This document shows positions 25,309 through 33,092 of a stretch of DNA of 36,513 nucleotides, piece after piece. Below the pieces are notes generated by a model that worked only from the letters and a program-made list of their open reading frames with translations, was not told the origin of the DNA and did no database searches. The position numbers and the translations under genes were made by a program. This DNA is from an uncultured Paraglaciecola sp. (lineage in GTDB: Bacteria; Pseudomonadota; Gammaproteobacteria; Enterobacterales; Alteromonadaceae). The stretch is taken from positions 1 to 36,513 of the forward strand of contig NZ_CAJWCF010000048.1 in NCBI RefSeq assembly GCF_913020055.1. The letters run 5' to 3'. Numbering within the stretch: the stretch's first letter is position 1; each line of letters opens with the position of its first letter.

Positions 25309-26144
25309 TCATCCAATTTTTGCACATCAGTATCATCAAGTTCAATGAGTTTGAACCCATACTTTTCGTAGACGGCTAGTTTCTTTGCTTTGCGGGCCAA
25401 ATACTTAGGATCATCATCATAACCCCAATACTCAATATAGACTTTGCCAGTTGGGATATAGAAGTCACAGAATACGTTTTCTTCTATCGGCAGCTTACGT
25501 TCATAGGCATGGACTATTTCAGCCATATATAGCCAGTTATCAATCATAACCTCAGCTTTAGATTGAACAACGTGCCCATCAGTTGCTTTGAATTTAGCAT
25601 CCAATTTAATCTTAACGTCCGTCGTGTTTGAGGAATCGGTAGGAAGTTGGGTATTTGAACCCATCAAATCGTTGACGGAACTGAGCAAGACTTTGCAGGT
25701 GGTTATCGTTTCTGGCCATCTTACATAAGGCACTCCTGAACGTGAATCTTCACTTTGCACCGCTCCTTGTTTAAGTCCTTGATCTGTTGCAACCCAACCT
25801 TTTAAGCTTTTATTAACCCAACCTAGCTCCGAGAAAAGATAATTCAATTTGTTCGCTGAGATACCAAATTCATTGCCAATTTTAGTTGAACTAACCAATT
25901 CAACAGGAACATCTGGACTTTGATGTGTAGGTAAAAGCGCTAAATCAAAATTATCAGGCCACTCAATATAGTCTCCCAGTTTTGCAGAGGTTTTAATCCT
26001 GCCTCCTGCTAGTTTTCCCTTTGCGGTTAAAACCCATTTTTCTGACTCGCGCAGAATGTAATTAACTTCTTGAAGCTTAGCAAAAAGCACCTTAGGTTCG
26101 AGGGTAAGACGTTTTGCAGTAGCAGTGGTTGAAAAATATTTAAT
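25263..26144 (-). CDS. Two winged-helix-like repeats fused to a PD-(D/E)xK nuclease-like domain; probable ATT start
   Basis: The full-length product is 293 residues. Residues about 3-66 and 80-145 are two copies of one unit. The pattern is STKIGNEFGISANKLNYLFSELGW, then GW-T--G---G, then Y(I/V)-WP, a DNA-binding winged-helix-like repeat by inference. Residues about 190-293 resemble PD-(D/E)xK nucleases: KAEVMI (E198), CDFYIP (D227), VYIEYWG (E238), YLARKAKK, then YGFKLIEL. The same ending occurs in helicase-IV-like nuclease tails. The frame is open upstream past the GTG at 26090. Coding of the first repeat begins right after a TAA with ATT AAA TAT, reading (I/M)KYFSTTATAKRL. AGGA (26153-26156) lies 8 bases before that ATT, and no ATG is there. 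So ATT is the likely start, or a start mutated from ATG. A palindrome covers the promoter. A decayed copy lies at 15301-15518. Function (defence, repair or mobile) is unknown. Confidence 0.72.
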   Translation of the reverse strand: MKYFSTTATAKRLTLEPKVLFAKLQEVNYILRESEKWVLTAKGKLAGGRIKTSAKLGDYIEWPDNFDLALLPTHQSPDVPVELVSSTKIGNEFGISANKLNYLFSELGWVNKSLKGWVATDQGLKQGAVQSEDSRSGVPYVRWPETITTCKVLLSSVNDLMGSNTQLPTDSSNTTDVKIKLDAKFKATDGHVVQSKAEVMIDNWLYMAEIVHAYERKLPIEENVFCDFYIPTGKVYIEYWGYDDDPKYLARKAKKLAVYEKYGFKLIELDDTDVQKLDDILPRLLLKYGVQAY

Positions 26145-26175
26145 GGTTTATTTCCTAAGCTTTACGATGATAAAT

Positions 26176-26193
26176 AGTGTATCTGAATACACT
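26176..26193. promoter_or_regulatory. Palindromic operator-like site before the nuclease-like gene
   Basis: AGTGTAT (26176-26182) and ATACACT (26187-26193) form a perfect 7-bp inverted repeat with a 4-base centre. It overlaps a possible minus-strand promoter: TTGCCG, 18 bases, TACACT. It sits about 30 bases upstream of the ATT start, suggesting repression, perhaps by the gene product itself, which has winged-helix-like repeats. Confidence 0.5.
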
Positions 26194-26204
26194 AAAAAAC
26201 GGCA

Positions 26205-26228
26205 ATAAAAAACCGGCTTTCGCCGGTT
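26205..26228 (-). terminator. Intrinsic terminator of the chemoreceptor gene
   Basis: On the minus strand AACCGGC-GAAA-GCCGGTT forms a 7-bp GC-rich stem with a GAAA tetraloop, followed by six T. It lies about 80 bases after the chemoreceptor stop and insulates the nuclease-like gene from read-through. Confidence 0.88.
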
Positions 26229-26247
26229 CTTCAAATACTCTCTAAAA

Positions 26248-26303
26248 AGCTCGTAGCTCGTAGCTCGTAGCTCGTAGCTCGTAGCTCGTAGCTCGTAGCT
26301 TGT
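26248..26303. repeat. Heptamer tandem repeat, eight copies of AGCTCGT
   Basis: Seven exact copies and one variant (AGCTTGT, last) run head to tail from 26248 to 26303. They start three bases beyond the chemoreceptor stop and sit between it and its terminator. Seven is not a multiple of three, so the array is not a protein repeat; it lies in the 3' untranslated part of the transcript. Slippage could change copy number. Confidence 0.93.
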
Positions 26304-26306
26304 ATT

Positions 26307-28331
26307 CTAAACTCTAAACTGCTGCACAGAGCTTTGTAATTCCTCAGCAAGCTTAGCCACCTCGTGACTAGATTCAGAAGTCTGATTGGCACCAACAGTG
26401 GTTTCTTCAGCAATATTCACAATATTCTCAAGCTTTTCACTGATTTCTTGAGATACAACATTTTGCTCACGAGCTGATTGTTCTATCTGACTACTTACGT
26501 CAAAGGCTTTATGAACTGCATCGGTAATCGACTCTAGAGCAATTGTGGCATTTTCAGTTTGTGCAACACATATTGTAGTTTGTTCTTTACCTTGATTCAT
26601 AACAGATACCGCTTTTTCAGCACCAGCCTGTAACACTTCAATCATCGAGTTGATTTCTTGAGTGGACTGTTGCGTGCGACTTGCCAATGTTCTAACTTCG
26701 TCTGCTACAACAGCGAATCCGCGTCCTTGTTCTCCGGCTCTTGCCGCTTCGATTGCAGCATTTAATGCAAGTAGATTAGTTTGGTCTGCAACGCCTCTTA
26801 TTACATCTAATATACCGCCTATGCTGGCACTGTCTTGATGCAATTTATTAATCACTTCAGCCGCTTCTTCTACGTCTTTAGCTAATACAAGAATAGTACT
26901 TTTATTTTCTTCCGAAATGACTTTGACTTTTTCTGCTTCATTATCAGCATGTTTAATTTGATTCAAAGTATCTTCGGCGCTCTTAGTAACGAGTTGCGAG
27001 GTGCTATGCATTTCAGTGGTTGCTGCGGCAACTTGTGCAACTTGTGATTTTTGGTTTTGGATAGACTTGGTGGTTTGAGCCGTTACTGCAGAGGTCTCCT
27101 CAGCTGCAGCCGCTAATTGCGCTGCTCGTGAGCTAATACCTGATATCAAGGTTTTTAAACTATCGATTAAGTTATTACAGTTTTTGGCTAGATCACCAAA
27201 TTCATCCTGTGCAGAATCATCTAGCTTACGGGTTAAGTCGCCTGTAGAAACGATATGCAGCATTTCGTTTACTTTGTGTAAGGGTTTGATAATGGCCATT
27301 ACGGTGCCATAAGCAATACCAGCGGCAATGAGTACCGAAACCAAGCCAATAATGATGGTGATGGTTTTGCCAGTGCTTACTGAGTCTGCGACGTCTTTCT
27401 TGGCATATTTTGCTTTGTCGTCAGCGAGTTTTAGAAGGTCATCGAGCTTTTGGATCGCACTCTTTATATTATCTTCCGAAGCTTGATAAGCGGTAGCAGC
27501 TTGGTTGCGACTATTTAAACGTTTGATTTGAGACTGAATTAAACCGTCTGGTGAAGAGATCGAGTCGGTCACACCTTCTATGAGCTCGTATAACTCATCT
27601 AAGGTTCCACTGTCGTCTCTAGTACCAGCAGTGCTTTGAATTTGAGTTGTTTTGTCTTTAATTTGTCCAACCACAAGTTGCACTTCGTTTCCGATAGTGT
27701 CGGCTCTAACTAAGGTTTGTGTTTTGACGTATTCTGCGCCTACAGTCAAAAGTGATGAAAGACTCGATTCAAGGCCATTAGCTATCTCTGCTGCTTTGCC
27801 TAACTGACTATTACTCTGAACTTTATCCAAATCTGCAAAGTCAACAATAAGAGTAGAACCATCATCGGCGTTGTCTTCGATATTGCTCAGCAAGTCTAGT
27901 ACTTTATTACCGTACTCTAGATCAGCTTTTTTGTTGTCAAATATGGAATTAACATTTTCAATGTACTGACTATAAATGTCTTCTGATTCTATCAGAGAGC
28001 TACGTAAATCTTTTTCTTTACTGACAACGCCTGTAAGGATGCGTAATTCAGCATCAAAATTGGCTTGGCTATCTTCGAATGCGGTTTTTTTCGCAGACAA
28101 GCCATCTAGGGTTTCCTCATAATACGATTCTGTGGTCAGACGGCCCATATTCAGAAAGGATACTTTTAATTGACTACTGCCACTCACTGTAGGTAAAGCT
28201 AACGTATTCACCTCTTCAGTGGCACTGTCTATACTAGATAAACTGGATACTGCAACTACGCCTAATATAACTAATAGGAGCGTAATGATCGCAAATCCGC
28301 CGACGACACGAGTAGCTACTGTAATTTTCAT
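26307..28331 (-). CDS. Methyl-accepting chemotaxis protein with HBM-like sensor domain
   Basis: This 674-residue chemoreceptor has a first membrane helix at about 8-30 and a long all-helical periplasmic sensor of about 280 residues (about 31-318). A second helix follows at about 322-348 ([20 protein letters not shown]), then HAMP ([20 protein letters not shown]) and the cytoplasmic signalling domain. The domain tip is [20 protein letters not shown], followed by [15 protein letters not shown]. The sensor length suggests a helical bimodular (HBM) type, known in some receptors to bind organic acids; ligand unknown. The ATG at 28331 has AGGG 7 bases upstream. The C-terminus QQFRV lacks the CheR-tether pentapeptide of E. 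coli receptors. It is monocistronic: a hairpin lies upstream and a strong terminator downstream. The promoter was not identified; no clear sigma28 box was seen. Confidence 0.93.
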   Translation of the reverse strand: MKITVATRVVGGFAIITLLLVILGVVAVSSLSSIDSATEEVNTLALPTVSGSSQLKVSFLNMGRLTTESYYEETLDGLSAKKTAFEDSQANFDAELRILTGVVSKEKDLRSSLIESEDIYSQYIENVNSIFDNKKADLEYGNKVLDLLSNIEDNADDGSTLIVDFADLDKVQSNSQLGKAAEIANGLESSLSSLLTVGAEYVKTQTLVRADTIGNEVQLVVGQIKDKTTQIQSTAGTRDDSGTLDELYELIEGVTDSISSPDGLIQSQIKRLNSRNQAATAYQASEDNIKSAIQKLDDLLKLADDKAKYAKKDVADSVSTGKTITIIIGLVSVLIAAGIAYGTVMAIIKPLHKVNEMLHIVSTGDLTRKLDDSAQDEFGDLAKNCNNLIDSLKTLISGISSRAAQLAAAAEETSAVTAQTTKSIQNQKSQVAQVAAATTEMHSTSQLVTKSAEDTLNQIKHADNEAEKVKVISEENKSTILVLAKDVEEAAEVINKLHQDSASIGGILDVIRGVADQTNLLALNAAIEAARAGEQGRGFAVVADEVRTLASRTQQSTQEINSMIEVLQAGAEKAVSVMNQGKEQTTICVAQTENATIALESITDAVHKAFDVSSQIEQSAREQNVVSQEISEKLENIVNIAEETTVGANQTSESSHEVAKLAEELQSSVQQFRV

Positions 28332-28476
28332 TGAATGGCCCTAAATCAAGTTGGCAGTATCCGTACTGACTTTATTTATTTGTTTAATGACTGCTAAATG
28401 CAACCTATTATTATTCAGATACGACTATACCCGACTGAGTAATAATTTGTAGTGCTAGAACTATCTTTCTTAGACT

Positions 28477-28493
28477 AAAGTCCCATAGACTTT
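28477..28493 (-). terminator. Weak hairpin after apaH
   Basis: AAAGTC and GACTTT flank a 5-base loop, 9 bases after the apaH stop on the minus strand. No T run follows, so it is at best a weak or Rho-assisted end of the long lptD operon, or a 3' stabilising structure. Confidence 0.3.
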
Positions 28494-28501
28494 GCCCATT
28501 G

Positions 28502-29335
28502 TTAAATATCGGCTGAGTTTGCTTGATCTTGATATTTTACTGAAAATAATTCACCACTCGAAAGTTTTAGTATGGTCATGCTTTGCCCCCAAACATAACC
28601 TGTATCTAGCGCAGAGAATTGTTTTAGGTGTGTGTGTCCATTCAGTGAAGCCCAATGTCCAAATACTACTTTTTGATTTGCCTTGAGTTTTTTATTCGTC
28701 TCTTTAAACCAAGGTGTTAGTTCAGTAGGAGCTAACTCTGGCGTCGTTTTGCAATTAAAATCAAGTTCATCATGATTTTTAATAAAACGCATACGGGTCA
28801 TCGCATTGACGATAAAACGTAATCGCTGCGGCCCTGCTAAGGACTTCTGCCAAATTGAAGGTTGATTACCGTACATATGCGCTAAAAACTCTTTCCAATC
28901 TTTAGCTTGTAACTGTTCACTGACTTCATTACTGGCTTTCAAGGCTTTTTTAACTGACCACTTGGGATACAACCCTGCATGAGTGACTAAGGTATCTTGG
29001 TTCACCATCAAGGTCAGTGGTTTGTGTCTTAACCAATTAATATAGGTCTTTAGTTGTGGGCTAGCCAGTAAGGTGTCTAAGTTATCTCCGAGTTTTGCTT
29101 TTCGAATACCCGCATATATGGCTAATAAGTGTAAATCATGATTACCTAAAACAGTATCAAAGCTGTCTTTTAATGAATACAAATAATCTAAAGTTTCAAG
29201 AGGTTGGGTACCGCGGCCGACTAAATCCCCTACAGCAATTAGGCGGTCATTTTTAGGTGAAAAGTCGACTTTCCTAAGTAGCCTTTGCAGACCGGCAAAG
29301 CACCCTTGGATATCGCCAACAATATAGGTAGACAT
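28502..29335 (-). CDS. apaH: Symmetrical bis(5'-nucleosyl)-tetraphosphatase ApaH
   Basis: This 277-residue protein cleaves Ap4A into two ADP and also removes dinucleoside caps from RNA. The metallophosphatase motifs are present: GDIQGC (D8), GDLVGRG, GNHDLH, and the later histidines in THAGLYP and FGHWASLNG. Length is normal for the family. It is the last gene of the lptD-surA-pdxA-rsmA-apaG-apaH operon, five bases after apaG, exactly the order in E. coli and many other Gammaproteobacteria. The ATG at 29335 is unambiguous. Cytoplasmic. Confidence 0.97.
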   Translation of the reverse strand: MSTYIVGDIQGCFAGLQRLLRKVDFSPKNDRLIAVGDLVGRGTQPLETLDYLYSLKDSFDTVLGNHDLHLLAIYAGIRKAKLGDNLDTLLASPQLKTYINWLRHKPLTLMVNQDTLVTHAGLYPKWSVKKALKASNEVSEQLQAKDWKEFLAHMYGNQPSIWQKSLAGPQRLRFIVNAMTRMRFIKNHDELDFNCKTTPELAPTELTPWFKETNKKLKANQKVVFGHWASLNGHTHLKQFSALDTGYVWGQSMTILKLSSGELFSVKYQDQANSADI

Positions 29336-29339
29336 GAAG

Positions 29340-29714
29340 TTAATTTAGTACATTTGGAACAGCTAAGCTAAAAATATTGATAGGCGCTTGGAACAATTCA
29401 CCATCTTCCCTTTGCATTTCGTAATAACCTTGCATCGTGCCAACAGGGGTATCCAACACAGCACCACTGGTATATTGAAAAGAATCACCAGGCTGAATGT
29501 GTGGTTGTTCACCTATTACACCAGGGCCTTGAACTTCTGTTTTTTTGCCATTGCCATCAGTGATAAGCCAATATCGACTGATGAGTTGTACCAATTGCTG
29601 GCCACTATTACAGATTGAAATTCTATAGGCGAAAGCATACTTATCTTTATCTGGGATTTGATTTTTTAAGTACTGTGTATCAACCGTAATATCAATTTTA
29701 TTATCTTGCTTCAT
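29340..29714 (-). CDS. apaG: ApaG (Co2+/Mg2+ efflux-associated, FN3-like fold)
   Basis: This 124-residue protein has the conserved ApaG body: YAFAYRISICNSG, then LISRYWLITDGNG, VQGPGVIGEQPHIQPG, YTSGAVLDTPVGTMQGYY. The fold is fibronectin-III-like and the molecular role is not settled; early work linked it to cobalt resistance. It sits between rsmA and apaH in the conserved order, 32 bases after rsmA. The start ATG at 29714 gives the normal length. Confidence 0.97.
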   Translation of the reverse strand: MKQDNKIDITVDTQYLKNQIPDKDKYAFAYRISICNSGQQLVQLISRYWLITDGNGKKTEVQGPGVIGEQPHIQPGDSFQYTSGAVLDTPVGTMQGYYEMQREDGELFQAPINIFSLAVPNVLN

Positions 29715-29746
29715 CTGTTATTTGACACCGCCCTACATTTTGTAGT

Positions 29747-30547
29747 TTATGTTAAAGAGTCTACCGCATTGGCGATTTTTGCATACTGCTCGAGTGATAA
29801 ATTTTCAGCCCGCAATTCAGGATTAATATCCAAATCGATGAGTTGTTTTTCGCTCACACTCTCTTTTAAACTATTGCGAATAGTTTTGCGTCTTTGGTTA
29901 AATGCTTGGGCACAGACTGTATGTAAAGTGTCTTCGTTGATCAATGTGACCGGTTTTTTCTGATGGGGTACAAGCCTAACCACGGCTGAGTCTACTTTAG
30001 GTGGCGGATTAAACGCGCCTGGAGGTACTTGCAATACAGGTATGATTTGACAGTGGTATTGAGCCATAACCGACAGGCGGCCATAACTTTTGTTGCCTGG
30101 ACTGGCTGCCAAGCGATTCACTACTTCTTTTTGCAGCATAAAGTGCATGTCTTGTACTTTATTCGCAAAAGAGAATAAGTGAAACATCAAAGGCGTTGAA
30201 ATATTGTAGGGTAAGTTGCCGAAAATACGTAAAGGTTTGTCATCGGATAACAATTGAGAAAAATCGTATTTTAGTGCATCGGCTTCAACAATAGTCAGCT
30301 TGCTAGCAATAAAAGGGTGGGTTCTTAGTCTGGCGGCTAGATCCCTATCAAGTTCAATGACGGTGAGTGCATCAACTAGTTCGCACACAGGCTCAGTTAA
30401 CGCGCCTAAACCGGGACCAATTTCAACCATATGTTGGTCTTTTTGCGGACCAATAGCTGTGACTATTTGGTCAATGACATAATTGTCATGTAAAAAATTC
30501 TGGCCAAAACGTTTTCTGGCGGTATGCCCTAAATGTTGTTTACTCAT
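29747..30547 (-). CDS. rsmA: 16S rRNA dimethyladenosine transferase RsmA/KsgA
   Basis: This 266-residue SAM-dependent enzyme dimethylates two adjacent adenines in the 3' helix 45 of 16S rRNA late in 30S assembly. The motifs are clear: SAM-binding [14 protein letters not shown], acidic [21 protein letters not shown], and catalytic NLPYNIS. The ATG overlaps the pdxA stop (ATGA), so translation is coupled. The start at [11 protein letters not shown] is typical. Cytoplasmic, ribosome associated. Confidence 0.98.
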   Translation of the reverse strand: MSKQHLGHTARKRFGQNFLHDNYVIDQIVTAIGPQKDQHMVEIGPGLGALTEPVCELVDALTVIELDRDLAARLRTHPFIASKLTIVEADALKYDFSQLLSDDKPLRIFGNLPYNISTPLMFHLFSFANKVQDMHFMLQKEVVNRLAASPGNKSYGRLSVMAQYHCQIIPVLQVPPGAFNPPPKVDSAVVRLVPHQKKPVTLINEDTLHTVCAQAFNQRRKTIRNSLKESVSEKQLIDLDINPELRAENLSLEQYAKIANAVDSLT

Positions 30548-31527
30548 TCTTTTTGCGCTGCTATTGATATGGCTTTTTCGATGGCAAGATTGAAGCTGCC
30601 TGCGTCTGCTTGACCTGTGCCTGCTAAATCCAAAGCAGTACCGTGATCGACTGATGTGCGTATAAAGGGTAAACCCAAAGTAATATTAACCGAGGCGCCA
30701 AATCCTTTGTATTTTAATACAGGTAGTCCTTGATCATGGTACATGGCTAACACTGCGTCAGCTTGTTCCAAGTATTTGAGATTAAAAATAGTGTCTGCGG
30801 GTAAAGGCCCTGTGATGTTTAATCCTTCGGCGCGCAAGGCGTCTAGGGCTGGGGTGATAACTAAAATTTCTTCTTTACCTATATGCCCGTCTTCACCTGC
30901 ATGAGGGTTTAAGCCACACACAAAAATATGTGGATTATTAATACCAAATTTCAACATTAAGTCGGTATTAACTATGTGTAAAACTTTATACAAACGTTCG
31001 AACGTAATCGCTTTAGATACATAAGCTAAAGGAATGTGAGTTGTCGCAAGCACAACTCTAAGGCCTTCAGTGGCTAACATCATGACTACGTCATTGGTAT
31101 TCGATTCATGGGCAAAAAACTCGGTATGACCACTAAAAGAAATACCCGCTTCATTAATGATGCCCTTGTGTACCGGACCTGTCACCACAGCATCAAATTC
31201 ACCATCCAAATTCTTTTTACATGCTTGGCGTAAGGTTTCAACAACATAGTGACCATTTTCGCTATCGAGCTTGCCGCTTTCAACCGCTACTTTAGTTTTG
31301 ATATCGACTAAAAACAGCTGGCCTGCTGGTAACGTGTAATCTGTATTTTCGTCATAGGTTATTAATGTTATGTCTAAATTTAGTTGTGCAGCCCTTTGCC
31401 TAAGCATGTCTCCATCAGCAAAAGCGACCAATTGTGCTGGCCATTCCTTTTGGGCAATGTTCAGAAGTAAATCTGGGCCAATACCGGCAGGTTCACCAGG
31501 CGTGATCGCTAATTTTAATGGTTTCAC
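30544..31527 (-). CDS. pdxA: 4-hydroxythreonine-4-phosphate dehydrogenase PdxA
   Basis: This 327-residue enzyme of the DXP-dependent pyridoxal-phosphate pathway oxidises 4-phosphohydroxy-threonine. Family signatures are present: [10 protein letters not shown] at the start, SGHTEF and LNPHAGEDG with metal-binding histidines, [11 protein letters not shown], then [18 protein letters not shown] near the end. It begins directly after the surA stop and ends overlapping rsmA, as in the conserved operon. Cytoplasmic homodimer by family. Confidence 0.98.
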   Translation of the reverse strand: MKPLKLAITPGEPAGIGPDLLLNIAQKEWPAQLVAFADGDMLRQRAAQLNLDITLITYDENTDYTLPAGQLFLVDIKTKVAVESGKLDSENGHYVVETLRQACKKNLDGEFDAVVTGPVHKGIINEAGISFSGHTEFFAHESNTNDVVMMLATEGLRVVLATTHIPLAYVSKAITFERLYKVLHIVNTDLMLKFGINNPHIFVCGLNPHAGEDGHIGKEEILVITPALDALRAEGLNITGPLPADTIFNLKYLEQADAVLAMYHDQGLPVLKYKGFGASVNITLGLPFIRTSVDHGTALDLAGTGQADAGSFNLAIEKAISIAAQKE

Positions 31528-32820
31528 TTATTCGCCTTGTTGTGCGATTAGTTCGATATAGGCGCTGGCGCGTATTTCTCTCAACCAAACGTCAGATTCT
31601 TCGGCAAATTTCCGTTGAAATAACAAATTGTAAGCTTTTTCTTGTTTACGTTTTTCCGTTGCATCGCCCACACGTTTGCCAGTTAACTGCATAAGATGCC
31701 ATCCGTATTGAGTGCGAACAGGTTGACTGATTTCATCAATCTCTAATTTACCTAAGGTTTCGCTAAATTCAGGCACGTAGGTGCTTGGATCTGCCCAGCC
31801 TAATTCTCCACCTTTTAACGCAGAACCTGGATCGGCTGAATGCTCTTTGGCCAACTCAGCAAAATCTGCTTCACCGGCTAAAATTTGTTCGCGAAATTCT
31901 TTGAGCATTTTTTCCGCTTTTTCATCACTCAAAATGACCGAGGGTGAAATTAGAATATGTCGTCCGTTTACCTCGGCTATTTCGACTTTTTCAATACCAC
32001 GAAGGTCTTTTACCTTCAAAATGTGAAAACCAGCGCCACTGCGCATTGGGCCAATTAAGTCGTCTTTAGATTTTTTTTGCACTGCTTCAGCGAACAAGGT
32101 TGGCATGGAGTTAATATTCATCCAGCCTAAATCCCCACCTTCTAAGGCGCGAGGGCCACCAGAAGAGGCAGTAGCAATTCTGGAAAAATCAGAACCTTTT
32201 TCAAGCAATTCAATTACTTTATCTGCTCGCTCTTTAGCTTGTTTTATATCTTCATCTGTTGGTTCAATTGGAAATTCAATTAAAATATGTCCCAAGTTAT
32301 ATTCTGCTTGTTGGTCGCCTTGTTCATCAATCAGTTTGACCAAGTTGCTTATTTCTTGTTCAGTAATGTATACTCGCCTGCGCACGTTAGCTCGACGTAC
32401 TTCGCCTAGTATTAACTCTTTACGAATTTCTTCCCGGTAGGTGTCATAAGCCACGCCTTCTTGGGCAACTTTTTCACGGAACTGGGCAATACTCATATTT
32501 TCGCCTTCGGCAATATTAGTGATAGTTTGCTCTAGCTGAGGATCACTAATTTGGATGCCCATTCTTTCTGCCATTTGCATTTGCAGATTATCGACAATGA
32601 GTTTTTCAATCGCTTGAGTACGCAAAACTCTGTCTGACGGCAGAGTTTGGCTGTTAAGCGCAGCATTACGTTTTACCACGGTAATTAATTCAGTGATTTG
32701 ACTTTCTAACACCACACCTTGGTCGACGATAACAGATACGCTGTCTAACAGTTCAGGTGCAGCCTCTGTCTTAAGTGATAACAAAGAGCTAATTAAAAGG
32801 GCGACTACTATTACTTTCAT
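31528..32820 (-). CDS. surA: Periplasmic chaperone and peptidyl-prolyl isomerase SurA
   Basis: This 430-residue protein escorts outer-membrane proteins, including LptD, across the periplasm. It has a signal peptide (about 1-20, ending LKTEAA), an N-terminal chaperone helix region (about 22-165) and two parvulin domains, the first around NLGHILIEFP and GGDLGWM, the second around GRHILISPS and GGELGWADP. A C-terminal helix follows. Length and domain order are standard. The ATG at 32820 has only a weak ribosome site. The 225 bases separating it from lptD hold the 44-base repeats. Confidence 0.97.
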   Translation of the reverse strand: MKVIVVALLISSLLSLKTEAAPELLDSVSVIVDQGVVLESQITELITVVKRNAALNSQTLPSDRVLRTQAIEKLIVDNLQMQMAERMGIQISDPQLEQTITNIAEGENMSIAQFREKVAQEGVAYDTYREEIRKELILGEVRRANVRRRVYITEQEISNLVKLIDEQGDQQAEYNLGHILIEFPIEPTDEDIKQAKERADKVIELLEKGSDFSRIATASSGGPRALEGGDLGWMNINSMPTLFAEAVQKKSKDDLIGPMRSGAGFHILKVKDLRGIEKVEIAEVNGRHILISPSVILSDEKAEKMLKEFREQILAGEADFAELAKEHSADPGSALKGGELGWADPSTYVPEFSETLGKLEIDEISQPVRTQYGWHLMQLTGKRVGDATEKRKQEKAYNLLFQRKFAEESDVWLREIRASAYIELIAQQGE

Positions 32821-32899
32821 GGGTATCTTTACTTTTTTAGTTAAGGGCGTTGTTTGATTACGCGCGTTGGGTATATCCGGAGGTTAGCAACAATTAGTT

Positions 32900-33092
32900 A
32901 GCTCAAACCTCAATTAGTTCAATAAGTAAGATCGCTTAGGCTCAAACAACCTTCACTTTAGTTCAATACATAAGATCGCTTAGGCTCAAACAACCTTCAC
33001 TTTAGTTCAATACGTAAGATCGCTTAGGCTCAAACAACCTTCACTTTAGTTTAATAGATAAGGGCGTCTATATCCAAACAACCCATCTCTTA
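32900..33092. repeat. 44-bp tandem repeats after lptD, related to the lptD 3' end
   Basis: Three near-identical 44-base units start at 32917, 32961 and 33005; they differ only at positions 9 and 10 of the unit. A partial fourth (32900-32916) lacks several bases. The next 44 bases, 33049-33092, are the last codons of lptD itself and match the unit at about two thirds of positions, with the lptD stop region in register. The repeats therefore look like amplified, diverged copies of the end of lptD. Each carries a GATC and a TAAG-ATCG-CTTA near-palindrome. A shared 44-base period does not keep the reading frame. Confidence 0.9.

Noticed and set aside
26091..26141. Taking the GTG at 26090 as the start of the nuclease-like gene
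   Set aside because: It has no proper ribosome site and would delete the front of the first repeated domain, which is encoded in frame upstream.
24611..26306. Insertion sequence or integron
   Set aside because: No transposase or integrase and no flanking target duplication was seen, despite inverted repeats and accessory-looking content.
26231..26413. Minus-strand frame with a repeated SYELRAT peptide
   Set aside because: It is the heptamer DNA repeat read through three frames, partly inside the chemoreceptor gene, with no ribosome site or conserved features.
28332..28501. Sigma28 flagellar promoter for the chemoreceptor
   Set aside because: No TAAA-N15-GCCGATAA-like pair was found. A CAGTA-TCCG-TACTG small palindrome at 28355-28368 was seen but has no clear role.
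32917..33048. CRISPR-like look of the 44-bp repeats
   Set aside because: The units are contiguous with no spacers, and no cas genes are near; they are tandem repeats related to lptD.
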